Shown here piece after piece: positions 16,132 through 25,411 of a stretch of 33,880 nucleotides of DNA (within the stretch, counting starts at the first letter, position 1; every line of letters starts with the position of its first letter). The stretch comes from Mesorhizobium amorphae (lineage in GTDB: Bacteria > Pseudomonadota > Alphaproteobacteria > Rhizobiales > Rhizobiaceae): contig NZ_JHQS01000029.1 of the NCBI RefSeq assembly GCF_014843845.1, positions 1 through 33,880 on the forward strand, read 5' to 3'. The notes under the pieces were generated by a model, which saw nothing but the letters and a program-made list of their open reading frames with translations, had not been told where the DNA came from and did no database searches. The position numbers and the translations under genes were made by a program.

Positions 16132-16866
16132 ATGAAGAAATTCGCGATTGCTGCCGGCATGGCGCTTTGGACGAGCGCGGGCTTTGCACAGATTGCCGTC
16201 ATCGATGGCGCCAATCTCGATGTCGCCCGCAAGAATGCGGAGAACACCAACTCCATCATGGATTCGAACAAGGATATTCTGAAAAAGAGCGAGGAGATCC
16301 TGCAGGCTCTCAGTGGCAGCCGTGACGGTTCGCTCGGGATCGGACAAATGGGCCTCGGCGGCAACATGTCGATCGCCCAGGCGCCGTCCTTCGGATCGAT
16401 CCTCAATGGTGGCGCGCTTTCTTTTGGTGGCCTGTCACCTGAAATCCAGAAAATCGCCGGCGCCGTCATCAACGGGCTGCAGCTGGTGAAGCAGCTCCAG
16501 CAGATTGCCGGCAAGGAGACGAGCGCCGTCAACACAGCCTATGGCGGCAGCGTCAACGTTGCCTCGCTGCTAAGCGCGCTGACTTCGCAGGCCTCGCAGG
16601 GCGTCACCCGGCGCCAACAGTCCCTGCAATCCGCGAGCGGGCAGATTGGGCAGTCTGAGGACGTCAAGGGATCGGTGGACCAGAACACACGAATGCAGCT
16701 GGAAAACGCGCGCGCGGTCAACGAATTGATCGGCGTCCAGAACGGCGCGGTCGCGGCCCTGAATGAGAAGCTGAAGGGAGATCTTCTTCGCCAGAGCCAG
16801 GTGCAGAAGATGATGACGCCGCGCAACGTCAATCCGTTCGCGGAATTTGGCAAGAGCGGAGGTTAG
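16132..16866 (+). CDS. virB5: VirB5-type minor pilin
   Basis: A 244-residue secreted protein with a signal peptide ending in AGFA, then QIAVIDGANLDVARKNAENT. It is helical, with Gln/Ser-rich segments and a C-terminal coiled region (QLENARAVNELIGVQ). Size and position fit VirB5/TrbJ-type proteins at the pilus tip. AGGAGG lies just before the ATG at 16132. It is 9 bp after the second transglycosylase and just before the lipoprotein gene. Confidence 0.85.
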   Translation: MKKFAIAAGMALWTSAGFAQIAVIDGANLDVARKNAENTNSIMDSNKDILKKSEEILQALSGSRDGSLGIGQMGLGGNMSIAQAPSFGSILNGGALSFGGLSPEIQKIAGAVINGLQLVKQLQQIAGKETSAVNTAYGGSVNVASLLSALTSQASQGVTRRQQSLQSASGQIGQSEDVKGSVDQNTRMQLENARAVNELIGVQNGAVAALNEKLKGDLLRQSQVQKMMTPRNVNPFAEFGKSGG

Positions 16867-16869
16867 CGC

Positions 16870-17052
16870 TTGTCGAGGCGAGTGCTGCGCATATGCGCTG
16901 TGATTGGGCTCGGCGCAGTGCTTTTCGGATGCGCTAATCGCGAACTGAAAGCGCCGTGCGGGCCTTTGGCGTATGCCCACGCCGACGAATGCGGCGCGCT
17001 GAAGCCGGTCAATTCAACGCCGTTCGCCAGCATCATTGACGAGGATCCATGA
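16870..17052 (+). CDS. virB7: VirB7-type lipoprotein
   Basis: A 60-residue lipoprotein with the lipobox LFGC (Cys about residue 21) after a hydrophobic signal (VLRICAVIGLGAV) and a short mature part with two further Cys. It would anchor VirB9 at the outer membrane. The TTG start at 16870 follows GGAGG at seven bases; a GTG at 16882 is an alternative. The stop overlaps the virB6 start (ATGA). An EexN-like entry-exclusion role cannot be excluded. Confidence 0.75.
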   Translation: MSRRVLRICAVIGLGAVLFGCANRELKAPCGPLAYAHADECGALKPVNSTPFASIIDEDP

Positions 17053-18092
17053 ACGGTCTTGCCGAAAGCATTCTCGGTGGCATTGACAACATCGGCGAGG
17101 ACTTCGTCCGCACCGTCTATATGCAGTTGGGCAATGCGATGGGCAACGTCTTCACCCTCATGCTCACCCTCTATATCGTGTGGTGGGGCTATTCGATCCT
17201 GAGCGGGCGAGAGTCGATTTCGCCGCTTGAAGCGGCCTATCGCCTGGGCCGCGCCGTCATCATCTATCTGCTGCTGACCGGATGGGGCACATTTTCCGCG
17301 ACAATCTACCAGCTTGTTCAAAGCATCCCGGATGAGGTCGGTAAGGTGATCGTCGGCGCCGTGTCGCGCGCGACGGGCAACCAGCTTAGCGACCAGGCGG
17401 CAATTCCAGCACTTATCGATAACCTGTACCAGGGCGCGCAGGACGTCGCCAACCAGGTCTACAGCGGGTCCTTCTATGACATTTTTGGCGCGCTCTTGTC
17501 GCTGCTCGTTCTGCTTTCAGCCATCATCTTCGCAGCGCTTGCAATTGCCGCAATCATCGCCGCCAAAGTGATGTTGTTCATCACGCTCGCCTTGGCGCCG
17601 ATATGGATCATTCTATGGCTTTACCGCTGGTCCTCGCGCATGAGCGAAGGCTTCCTTTCGCTCACCACCTTCCTGATGATTCAGCAAGTCCTGATTTACG
17701 GCTTTCTCGGCTTCTACTTCTCCCTCGTCAACGCGGCGCTGAACACCGCCACGTCTGGCGGAGCGACCATGGACAGCAAAATGTCGCTGGTGCTGCCCTT
17801 GGTGCTGGTGACGATTATCGGAATCTACGTTCTCATGCAGATACCCTCGATTGCTTCGATCCTCAATGGCGGCGGGTATCTCAGCACCGTGGGCGCTCGC
17901 TACTCCTATGGGAGGTTCGGCAGGAATGCCGTGCGCTATTCCGGAGCACGATGGGCCGCCGGCCGCGCCGCTCGGGGCGCCCGGCAGTTCGCAACAAACA
18001 GCTTCCGATCCCCGCGAGCAGCAAGGGCGGATGCCGCAACTCGGTCCGCCATCCAGCAAGGTGCGCGCGATAACGCCAGGCCTCTGGCCTAG
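17049..18092 (+). CDS. virB6: VirB6-type polytopic membrane protein
   Basis: A 347-residue inner-membrane channel protein with about five or six hydrophobic segments, including VFTLMLTLYIVWWGY, LLSLLVLLSAIIFAALAIAA and VMLFITLALAPIWIILWLY. The C-terminal 80 residues are basic and Ala/Arg-rich (YSYGRFGRNAVRYSGARWAA), probably cytoplasmic. The ATG at 17049 overlaps the virB7 stop. The virB8 gene follows after 67 bp. Confidence 0.9.
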   Translation: MNGLAESILGGIDNIGEDFVRTVYMQLGNAMGNVFTLMLTLYIVWWGYSILSGRESISPLEAAYRLGRAVIIYLLLTGWGTFSATIYQLVQSIPDEVGKVIVGAVSRATGNQLSDQAAIPALIDNLYQGAQDVANQVYSGSFYDIFGALLSLLVLLSAIIFAALAIAAIIAAKVMLFITLALAPIWIILWLYRWSSRMSEGFLSLTTFLMIQQVLIYGFLGFYFSLVNAALNTATSGGATMDSKMSLVLPLVLVTIIGIYVLMQIPSIASILNGGGYLSTVGARYSYGRFGRNAVRYSGARWAAGRAARGARQFATNSFRSPRAARADAATRSAIQQGARDNARPLA

Positions 18093-18152
18093 AACACAAG
18101 AACGATCACCGATCGCGACGCTGGATCAGGATGCGTCACGCAAACGAGGCAA

Positions 18153-18166
18153 TAGTAAAGTGTCAA
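18153..18166. promoter_or_regulatory. Exact copy of the virB1-upstream motif at the virB8 start
   Basis: TAGTAAAGTGTCAA is the exact reverse complement of the left arm of the inverted repeat at 11247-11260 (14 of 14). It contains the proposed GTG start codon of virB8 (18160-18162). It sits in the only sizeable gap inside the virB operon, so it may be an internal operator or promoter. Only one arm is present here. Confidence 0.55.
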
Positions 18167-18879
18167 CTGCATCGGAAACGGCTGCTGGCGGCAGCAGCGA
18201 ACTCGTCGACAAGCGCTATTACAGGGCGGGCGCGACCTGGGAAGACGACACGCACAGGTCAATGCGTCGATCGCGCACATTGGCATGGATCGTCAGCGGC
18301 GTTTCCGGACTGGTGGCGGTGTTGTCGCTGCTGGCGCTCGTGCTGATCCTGCCGCTCCGGCAGTTCGAGCCGTATGTTGTGGAGGTCGACAAATCGACGG
18401 GCTACCTCGAGATCATGCGCGCGCTGAAGCCTGGAGATTTGTCCCAGAACCAAGCCGTCACGGCGGCCAATCTGGTGCGCTACATTCGTGCCCGCGAAAC
18501 TTACGATTCCCGCGAACTGAAACAGAATTACGACCTGGCGCAGCTCTACTCCACCGACGCTGCGTCCAAGGATTTGACTTGGGCTTTCACGCCTGCAAAT
18601 CCGCAGTCGCTGGACAAGGCGTATGGCCGTAACGTCACCATCTCGGTCGAGATCAAGTCGGTTTCCCTGCTCAATCGCAACACAGCCTCGGTGCGCTTTG
18701 CGACGACGACGCGGCGGGACAATTCGTCCACGGCCGACAATTGGGTGGCGGTGATAAAATTCCGCTACACCTCGACGCCACTCAAGAACGAATGGCGTTT
18801 CGACAACCCGCTGGGATTTCAGGTTACGGATTACCGCCGCGACCAGGAATCGGCGCCGGCCGCGGGGAGCCTGCAATGA
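18160..18879 (+). CDS. virB8: VirB8-type inner-membrane assembly factor
   Basis: A 239-residue protein with a short cytoplasmic N-terminus ([17 protein letters not shown]), one transmembrane helix (about residues 42-65) and a periplasmic NTF2-like domain ([20 protein letters not shown] through [18 protein letters not shown]). It is a scaffold of the VirB channel. I chose the GTG at 18160 with GAGG 10 bases upstream; in-frame upstream starts would overlap virB6. The start lies inside the motif at 18153-18166. The stop overlaps virB9 (ATGA). Confidence 0.88.
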   Translation: MSTASETAAGGSSELVDKRYYRAGATWEDDTHRSMRRSRTLAWIVSGVSGLVAVLSLLALVLILPLRQFEPYVVEVDKSTGYLEIMRALKPGDLSQNQAVTAANLVRYIRARETYDSRELKQNYDLAQLYSTDAASKDLTWAFTPANPQSLDKAYGRNVTISVEIKSVSLLNRNTASVRFATTTRRDNSSTADNWVAVIKFRYTSTPLKNEWRFDNPLGFQVTDYRRDQESAPAAGSLQ

Positions 18880-19673
18880 GGTGGTGCGCGGGCCTCGCCC
18901 TGTCAGCCGCCCTTCTGCTCGGCACGATCCACGGCGCAGTCGCGCGCGACGGCCGCATCCGATACGTCACCTTTAGCAACGACGACGTGACATCTGTGCG
19001 CGCAGCTCTCGGTATTTCGACGATGATCGAGCTCAGCCCGACCGAAGTCATCGAAACCGTCTCCGCCGGCGACACGAAAGGCTGGTCGATCATCCCCAAA
19101 CGCGGATCACGATTCCTCTTCATCAAGCCGCTGGAGCGCGATGCTTGGACCAATGTCAACGTGGTCACCAACCGGCGCGTCTATTCCCTGCTGCTGCAGG
19201 CGACTGACAATGACCGGGACCGGGCATCCTTCCAGGTCCGGTTCAAATACCCGGACGAGGATATCAACGCGCGGCTGCTCTCGCAGGCCAAGGAGAGCGC
19301 CGCCGATCCGGATTTAAAGGACATGAACTATGCCGATCTCAACTACGACTACGCCTACAAGGGCGACGACAGCTTGAAGCCGCGCACTGTATTCGACGAC
19401 GGCACCAAGGTGTTTCTGGAATTCAAGGGTGACATTCCGGCGATTTTCGTGGTCGACGACAAGCGCCACGAGTCTTTGGTCAACGTTCGCACGCAGGGCA
19501 AATACACCGTCATCGACAAAGTCGCGCGGCAATTCACCTTGCGGGCCGATGGCAAGACGCTCTGCCTCTACACCCGGGCCCGACCCAACGCTATCGATCC
19601 GGTCGAGCAGGTCTACGGTCCCACGAAACTGACACGCGGTTCCACGCTGTTCGGATCTAGCGGAGGGCGGTGA
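18876..19673 (+). CDS. virB9: VirB9-type outer-membrane complex protein
   Basis: A 265-residue secreted protein with a signal peptide ([20 protein letters not shown]). The CagX/VirB9 fold is indicated by [39 protein letters not shown] and the C-terminal [20 protein letters not shown]. It forms the outer-membrane core with VirB7 and VirB10. Start and stop are translationally coupled to virB8 and virB10. Confidence 0.92.
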   Translation: MRWCAGLALSAALLLGTIHGAVARDGRIRYVTFSNDDVTSVRAALGISTMIELSPTEVIETVSAGDTKGWSIIPKRGSRFLFIKPLERDAWTNVNVVTNRRVYSLLLQATDNDRDRASFQVRFKYPDEDINARLLSQAKESAADPDLKDMNYADLNYDYAYKGDDSLKPRTVFDDGTKVFLEFKGDIPAIFVVDDKRHESLVNVRTQGKYTVIDKVARQFTLRADGKTLCLYTRARPNAIDPVEQVYGPTKLTRGSTLFGSSGGR

Positions 19674-21136
19674 TGACCCAGATCGATTATAACCAACTGG
19701 ACGGGAGCCCGACGGTCGCGCGCCGCGGTGCGGGCGTGGGTACCAGGATCGCCCTGGTCGGCCTCGTCGTGGTGCTGGTAGGCGCGCTGATATGGTTGAA
19801 TTGGCCTCGAGAGCCGGTGTCGCGCGATCTTCGCAGCGATGGCGAGGAAAACTTCAACCCGCCGGAGTTTCGCCCGCCGGCGTTGAACGAGCCACCGCAA
19901 CCTGCCGACGGCACGATCGACCAGATCGTGGTTCCCTCGCCGGCCGCCGACCAGAGTGGCACGCAGCAGGCAGACAACGTCGATCAGACCGTGCAGGAGG
20001 GCGCGGATCTCGATGCGCAGCGACGCGCACTGGAGGCGCAAATGGCGGCCGAGGAGGCTCGTCGCAAGGCCGAGGCGGAAGAAGCCCGCCGCAAGGCCGC
20101 GGCTGAGGACGAGGCTCGCCGCAAGGCCGAGGCCGCCGAGCACGAAAAGGCAGTGTGGGAACGCCTGCGGTCGAACCAGATGGTGACGAATGATGAAACC
20201 GGGTCGACGAATGCCGGCGCCCAGGCAGGACAGGTCGAAATCGCGCCCGACGGTCAGATCGTCCCGGTCCCCGGCGCCGACAGTGATCCCAACAAGGCAT
20301 TCCTGGCGCAGTCTGAGGCAAGCTCTTCCGGGATCGTCAAAGCCAGGGTCTTCCGACGCACCGATGCGTTGATCCCAGAGGGAACGATCATCCGCGGCTA
20401 TTTGGAAACCGCGATCAACACCGACCTTCCCGGTGCCGTACGCGCTGTCGTGCGTGAGGATGTCTTCTCGCTCGACGGCAGGCGTGTCCTGATTCCGAAG
20501 GGCTCGCGCCTGACCGGGGAATATCGCTCGGGGCTTGCGCGCGGTCAGAAGCGTGTTTTCATCGTCTGGAGCAGGGTCATCCGCTCGGATGGCATTTCCG
20601 TCGATATCAAGTCGCCCGGGGCAGACGCGCTGGGGCGGGGCGGCATGGGCGGCCGTGTCGATACGCACTGGGTTGAACGGTACGGCAACGCCATCATGCT
20701 TTCCGTCGTTGGCGGTGTCTCTGAATATCTGTCCTCGCTTGGCGACAGCAGCCAGGGTGGACAACAGCGTCAGGTGTCGACAATCGATCCCGTAACCGGT
20801 GAGACCACGACCGTAACTTACGGTGGCAATGGCTCGCAGCGCGACGCGCGCAGCATCGCGTTCGATAAGTCATCGACCGCCATGCAGCAACTCGCGCAAG
20901 AGGCGTTTCGCGACACGCAGAACATTGGCCCGACAGTCTACGTCAACCAGGGCACATCGATCGTCGTGCTTGTGCGGCGAGATCTCGATTTCTCGGATTT
21001 GTACGCTGATCCCGTCCAGGAAGAAGTGGCGCGCCTGAAGGCAGGAGGTCGGCCGAAGACGGCGATCGATCCGACGCCTCTTTACGCGACCCCGACGGAT
21101 CATTTTTATCCCGGCTATGGGAGCTCGGTGAAATGA
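19673..21136 (+). CDS. virB10: VirB10-type core channel protein
   Basis: A 487-residue protein with a cytoplasmic tail, a transmembrane helix (about residues 25-44), then a Pro-rich and a charged coiled stretch with repeated EARRKAEAEE and DEARRKAEAAE units (about 115-170). The C-terminal beta-barrel domain follows (IPEGTIIRGYLETAINTDLP, VLIPKGSRLTGEYRSG, YGNAIMLSVVGGVSEYLSS, VYVNQGTSIVVLVRRDLDFS). VirB10 spans both membranes and senses ATP use by VirB11 and VirD4. The ATG at 19673 overlaps the virB9 stop; a GTG at 19670 is an alternative. Confidence 0.93.
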   Translation: MTQIDYNQLDGSPTVARRGAGVGTRIALVGLVVVLVGALIWLNWPREPVSRDLRSDGEENFNPPEFRPPALNEPPQPADGTIDQIVVPSPAADQSGTQQADNVDQTVQEGADLDAQRRALEAQMAAEEARRKAEAEEARRKAAAEDEARRKAEAAEHEKAVWERLRSNQMVTNDETGSTNAGAQAGQVEIAPDGQIVPVPGADSDPNKAFLAQSEASSSGIVKARVFRRTDALIPEGTIIRGYLETAINTDLPGAVRAVVREDVFSLDGRRVLIPKGSRLTGEYRSGLARGQKRVFIVWSRVIRSDGISVDIKSPGADALGRGGMGGRVDTHWVERYGNAIMLSVVGGVSEYLSSLGDSSQGGQQRQVSTIDPVTGETTTVTYGGNGSQRDARSIAFDKSSTAMQQLAQEAFRDTQNIGPTVYVNQGTSIVVLVRRDLDFSDLYADPVQEEVARLKAGGRPKTAIDPTPLYATPTDHFYPGYGSSVK

Positions 21137-22158
21137 ATGCCGTGCATCCCCTCCCCGACCCTTGGGCGAGAGCCCCGGTCCTGCGCGCTCATCTGGAACC
21201 GATATGGCCCTATTTGAACGAAGATTCGGTTTCCGAGATTGCAATCAACAGGCCAGGTGAATTGTTCATCGAACGCCTCGGCGCGAAGGAAATGGAGCAC
21301 GTCGTCAAGCGCGAGGTCACGCCCGGCTGGATTCGCAACATCTCGACTGGCGTCGCCTCGGCGACAAATCAGGTCATCAACGAAGAAAAACCGGTCCTGT
21401 CGGCCGCGCTACCGTCGGGTGAGCGCATCCAATGCATCTTGCCGCCCGCGGCTCCCGAAGGCGGGGCGATCTCGATCCGCAAGCAGGTCATCATGGATAT
21501 GGGCCTTGATGCCTACAAGGATCTCGGCGCATTCGAAAACACGGCGATGGGCAGTGGCCTGGCGCTGTCAGCCGAAGAAAAGCGACTTGTCGAAATGCTG
21601 CACGACACGTCGCCGATGGACTTCCTGCAATATGCGGTGCGCAACCGCGTCTCGATCGTCGTTTCAGGCGGTACGTCGACCGGCAAGACGACGTTTTTGA
21701 ATGCACTCTTGAAGGAGATCCCGGCCCATGAACGGATCATCACGATCGAAGACACCCGCGAACTGAGGTTGCCGGCTCCCAACAACGTCACACTGATTGC
21801 CTCGAAGGGCGACCAGGGCCTTGCCAAAGTCTCCGCGCAACAGCTGCTCGAGGCCTCGCTTCGCATGCGACCCGACCGTCTGTTGTTGGGCGAGTTGCGC
21901 GGCGCTGAAACCTTCGCGTTCCTCCAGGCGATCAACACCGGCCACCCGGGTTCGCTCACGACCGTTCATGCCAATTCCGCCCGATCCGCCTACGAGCGGC
22001 TGGCGCTGATGGTCATGCAGGGCAGTACGGGCCTCTCACGGAGCGAAATCCTCGACTACCTGCGCGAGGTCATTCCGGTGGTCGTCCAGATGGTCCGCAC
22101 CGAAGGCGGACGACGCGGCATCAGCGAGATCAAGTTCACCAAGGCGGAGACAATCTAG
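21133..22158 (+). CDS. virB11: VirB11-type secretion ATPase
   Basis: A 341-residue hexameric traffic ATPase. It shows Walker A GGTSTGKTT (about residues 178-186), an Asp box (IITIEDTREL), Walker B-like RLLLGELRGAETF and the His box (TGHPGSLTTVHANS). It is cytoplasmic and switches between pilus assembly and substrate transfer. It overlaps virB10 by four bases and is 11 bp before virD4. Confidence 0.95.
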   Translation: MNAVHPLPDPWARAPVLRAHLEPIWPYLNEDSVSEIAINRPGELFIERLGAKEMEHVVKREVTPGWIRNISTGVASATNQVINEEKPVLSAALPSGERIQCILPPAAPEGGAISIRKQVIMDMGLDAYKDLGAFENTAMGSGLALSAEEKRLVEMLHDTSPMDFLQYAVRNRVSIVVSGGTSTGKTTFLNALLKEIPAHERIITIEDTRELRLPAPNNVTLIASKGDQGLAKVSAQQLLEASLRMRPDRLLLGELRGAETFAFLQAINTGHPGSLTTVHANSARSAYERLALMVMQGSTGLSRSEILDYLREVIPVVVQMVRTEGGRRGISEIKFTKAETI

Positions 22159-22169
22159 CGGGGCCACCC

Positions 22170-24317
22170 ATGCAGAAAATCGCAACAGCAATTTTCATGG
22201 TGCTCATGGCGATGGCCCTGGGCGTCCTGCTCTTCACGGTCGCCTATGCCGCGACTGATTGGTACCGGACCGGCTCCCACGTCCTGTTCGACCAGCTGAA
22301 CGCCAATCCTTGGCCGGTCGTTCGTCAGGCCTGGGCGGACACGATGGCGAGGAATTTTGGCCGGATAAAATATGCCGTTGGAGCGGGTGCATTAGGGTTT
22401 CTCTTGCCACTGGTCAGCTTGTCTCTCATGCGGCCGAGAAAGCGCAATGACTCTCGCTTCATGACGATGAGTGACGTATCAAAAACCGGCCTGACGAAAG
22501 TGGGCGGCGTCTTCGTCGGTCGAGCCGGCGGCAGGCTTGCCGAAATTTTGTCGCCCAGCCGCGATCAGCGCTCAGGCAAGATCCGCTTGACGCAGCGCAA
22601 GCTGATCGGTGGCAAGAAATTGTGGATTGATGGCGATGATGTCGGCGGCTTCGTCATAGGGCCGCCGCGCTCCGGTAAGGGCACGTCTCTCATCATCCCG
22701 AACGCCTTGAGCTGGCCGCATTCGCTCGTGGTTCTCGACCTGCGGGGCGAGACCTATGCGGCGACTGCTGGTTACCGTTCGACCATGAGCCGCGTGGTGC
22801 GTTTCGCGCCGGCTGATCCGGACGGCAATACCGCATGCTACAACCCGATGGACTTCATCTCGCTGGACTCAGCACAGCGCGACATCGACCTTCGCAACAT
22901 CGCTGCGGCATTGTTTCCGCGCCCCCCTTCGAACGCGGATCCCTACTGGGTTAACGACGCCCGCCTCCTTTTTACCGGCATCGCGTCCCTCGTCATGGAA
23001 TCGCCTGCGATCCCGAACGAGAAAAAGACCTTTGCCACAATCCTCGAGATCATGAACGGCGCCGAGCAGCCGCTCCTGGAATTCATCGGCTCGCTGCGCG
23101 AGGAACGCCGCCGCGAATGCTCGCATTTTACGCTGCAAACCCTGCTGCCGTATTTCGAAATGTCTGAGCGGCAGTTTTCCGGAATCTACGCCGGCGTGCG
23201 GACCGGCATGGCCCCCTTTCTCAACGAGCGCCTGATGCGGGCTACCTCGCGCAGCACGTTCGATATTCGCAAACTCAAGCGCGACCGGATCTCTCTTTAT
23301 CTCGATGTGCGGCGAGAGCAGATCACCTCGCTTGGACCGTTGTTCAACGTCCTGATTACGCAGATGATGAACTTCATGTCGGAAACTATGCCGCGTCCGG
23401 ACGAGCATCCCGTGCTCGTGCTCCTCGACGAGTTTCAGAACCTCGGCAAGCTCGAGAACGTGACCGAAATGGCGAGCGTGCTCGGCGGCAACGGCGTTTC
23501 CATATGGTTTTTCGTGCAGTCGCTGAAGGCGGTAGACGAGATCTATCGCCAGGAAGGGCGCAAGACGCTTATCAACGCCGCTCGCGTGCAGATCTTTTTC
23601 GGTGCGCAGGACGCGGACGATCTGCGCTACGTTTCCGAGCAACTCGGCGAAACGTCGGACGTGCAAAAGGACGTGACGCGCACCAAGGCAACGTTGTTCG
23701 ACACTTATTACACGCGCTCGGAGCACCGCAAGGAGGTGCGGCGGCCCCTGATGCGGCCGGATGAAATCCGTACGCTCGACAAGAACAAGGTCATCATATT
23801 GCCGCGTGGGGAACTGCCGATCCTCGGCACCCGCAATTTCTATTTCGCCGACGGCCAGCTTGCCAAACGCGCGTTCATGCCCCTGCCCGCCTCTACGGAC
23901 GCTTCGCGCACGAAAAGCCCTGCATTGGACGTTTCCGCGGCGGTTGCATCTCCTGCGCTCCCGACGATTGTTCCGAAAGCACCCACGTACCGCTCAGGCC
24001 TTGTGCAGACTCGGCTGCGGCGCGGCGCGATATTTGCCGCAAAGGCAGGCCGTATAGCTCCGCCTCCGGGCCGGCGCACAATCGTGAAAGACCGGCTGAA
24101 AGCAACAGACGCTACAGCCGTGCCAGCTTATGCCGCCATAGATTTTACCGCTTTGGCGGCCAAAGCAGTGACAACACGCATAGCCCCCGACAAAGAAGCG
24201 GCGGTTGCTGCCATCCTGAACAAGGTGCGTTCTCTGCGCGCCAACGCATTCGACACCGAGATTTTCGATCGAAATCTCAGCATCGTCGAAGATACTTTGC
24301 CTGATCTAGTCGATTAG
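22170..24317 (+). CDS. virD4: VirD4-type coupling protein (T4CP)
   Basis: A 715-residue membrane-anchored ATPase that brings the relaxase-DNA complex to the channel. It has two N-terminal transmembrane helices (about residues 5-30 and 72-90), Walker A GPPRSGKGTS (about 164-173) and Walker B VLVLLDEFQNLG (about 412-423), followed by the DNA-binding domain parts (IWFFVQSLKAVDEIY). The C-terminal 120 residues are Ala/Arg-rich. It is the last gene of the rightward transfer operon and converges on the leftward gene at 24370. Confidence 0.95.
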   Translation: MQKIATAIFMVLMAMALGVLLFTVAYAATDWYRTGSHVLFDQLNANPWPVVRQAWADTMARNFGRIKYAVGAGALGFLLPLVSLSLMRPRKRNDSRFMTMSDVSKTGLTKVGGVFVGRAGGRLAEILSPSRDQRSGKIRLTQRKLIGGKKLWIDGDDVGGFVIGPPRSGKGTSLIIPNALSWPHSLVVLDLRGETYAATAGYRSTMSRVVRFAPADPDGNTACYNPMDFISLDSAQRDIDLRNIAAALFPRPPSNADPYWVNDARLLFTGIASLVMESPAIPNEKKTFATILEIMNGAEQPLLEFIGSLREERRRECSHFTLQTLLPYFEMSERQFSGIYAGVRTGMAPFLNERLMRATSRSTFDIRKLKRDRISLYLDVRREQITSLGPLFNVLITQMMNFMSETMPRPDEHPVLVLLDEFQNLGKLENVTEMASVLGGNGVSIWFFVQSLKAVDEIYRQEGRKTLINAARVQIFFGAQDADDLRYVSEQLGETSDVQKDVTRTKATLFDTYYTRSEHRKEVRRPLMRPDEIRTLDKNKVIILPRGELPILGTRNFYFADGQLAKRAFMPLPASTDASRTKSPALDVSAAVASPALPTIVPKAPTYRSGLVQTRLRRGAIFAAKAGRIAPPPGRRTIVKDRLKATDATAVPAYAAIDFTALAAKAVTTRIAPDKEAAVAAILNKVRSLRANAFDTEIFDRNLSIVEDTLPDLVD

Positions 24318-24369
24318 AAAAGAGTCACGGCTGGGAGCCGAATGACGCCCTGTTTTCGTTGGCCGTCGC

Positions 24370-25344
24370 CTAATCGATCCGAGGATTCCCGCTGAGGTCC
24401 GCGACATGCGCTCGTAGAGTAGCGTGAACCTCTACGATGGGAGGCGGGGAATTGTGTCCTCCCTGGGCGATCGACGCTGAAATCTGGGCAGGGGGCGCTC
24501 GATCAACGATGCTAAGGCCGAGATTACGCCTCTTGAACGCCTGCAAAATCGACAGAAAGGGCAGTTTCAGGTCGTGCGGCCGGCAGCATTCGCCATAGCG
24601 CCGAGCCGACCCGCAGCTGCAAAGCTCGGCCTCCTTGAACTGGGTTAGCCGATAGTAGGGATCGGAGCGTCCAAGATCGTCCGGCATCGCGTGCTGTCGT
24701 CCTGGCCACCGATCAAACACGGTCAGGTGGAGATGACGGAGCGCCCACACGCTGTAGATGTCGAGCAATGTGCGCAAATCGCCGCCCGGCGCCCAGACCT
24801 TGTCAAGCGTCGGATGATAAGCACACACCGAGCCATCAGGGAAATTGGTATGTCGCGGGCCGATCCATTCGACCTGCCCATCTTGCTCCCAGAAAGCCCA
24901 CCCGCGCGGCTCCACCGCTGGTGTTTCTGGCAAGGCAATAAGGAATATGGCTTCTCGCGCTGAGCCCTCTATCACTTGGCTGCGAGCAAGAAGCCATACT
25001 CCATGGTCATCGGGGAGGAGAGTTGCGCCGGGGTATGCCCGTTGCACATTCTCTAGCTGCCCGGTGTAGTTGCCGGCGAGGCCGACGATCCGTGATCCGG
25101 CACGGGGCGGCCGTGATCGATCGGACGACCTTTGCCGTCGGGTGGACCTTTGCCGTGATCGGGCTGCGGGTCCTCCCGCTCTTTGCTGTTGCTCATCGCT
25201 TTTCTCCTGGACAGGCGTTGGTGTGGGCTGCGGGCCGAGAACCACGATTCCCCCGTCCCTCACCCCCACGGGCTGGCGCGCGTCCAAACCGTCGCCAATC
25301 CGCTGCAACTCAGCCCGCGCATCGTCGGTCAACAACGCTTCCAT
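24370..25344 (-). CDS. Candidate E2-like protein with SEC-C zinc motif
   Basis: A 324-residue protein. The middle part has a layout resembling ubiquitin-conjugating (E2-like) domains: FLIALPETPAVEP, then GPRHTNFPDGSVCAY with a candidate catalytic Cys at about residue 174 (codon 24823-24825), then KVWAPGGDLRTLLDIYSVW, mirroring the H-x-N, C-x-x-x and W-x-P...L-x-x-I pattern. A SEC-C metal-binding motif follows (CSCGSARRYGECC, about residues 240-252). I chose the ATG at 25344 (MEALLTDD); in-frame upstream starts at 25389 and 25425 would run into the shared promoter. It is divergent from an HTH-metallopeptidase gene, a pairing that recalls bacterial ubiquitin-like systems, but no E1 or Ub-like gene is in the window. 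The E2 assignment is a motif-based proposal. Confidence 0.55.
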   Translation of the reverse strand: MEALLTDDARAELQRIGDGLDARQPVGVRDGGIVVLGPQPTPTPVQEKSDEQQQRAGGPAARSRQRSTRRQRSSDRSRPPRAGSRIVGLAGNYTGQLENVQRAYPGATLLPDDHGVWLLARSQVIEGSAREAIFLIALPETPAVEPRGWAFWEQDGQVEWIGPRHTNFPDGSVCAYHPTLDKVWAPGGDLRTLLDIYSVWALRHLHLTVFDRWPGRQHAMPDDLGRSDPYYRLTQFKEAELCSCGSARRYGECCRPHDLKLPFLSILQAFKRRNLGLSIVDRAPPAQISASIAQGGHNSPPPIVEVHATLRAHVADLSGNPRID

Positions 25345-25411
25345 TTTGCTTGTCGATGTGCGAGTCTGTGTCACCAGCACAGGATGCATATTGGGGCGAA
25401 ATGTGTCAAGG

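Noticed and set aside
19613..20764. A 383-residue minus-strand frame opposite virB9/virB10
   Set aside because: It is antisense to two certain VirB genes, with no motif or plausible ribosome-binding site.
22869..23726. A 285-residue minus-strand frame opposite virD4
   Set aside because: It is a shadow of the coupling-protein gene.
24332..24344. CGGCT-GGG-AGCCG hairpin after virD4, considered as a terminator
   Set aside because: The stem is only five pairs and no U-run follows.
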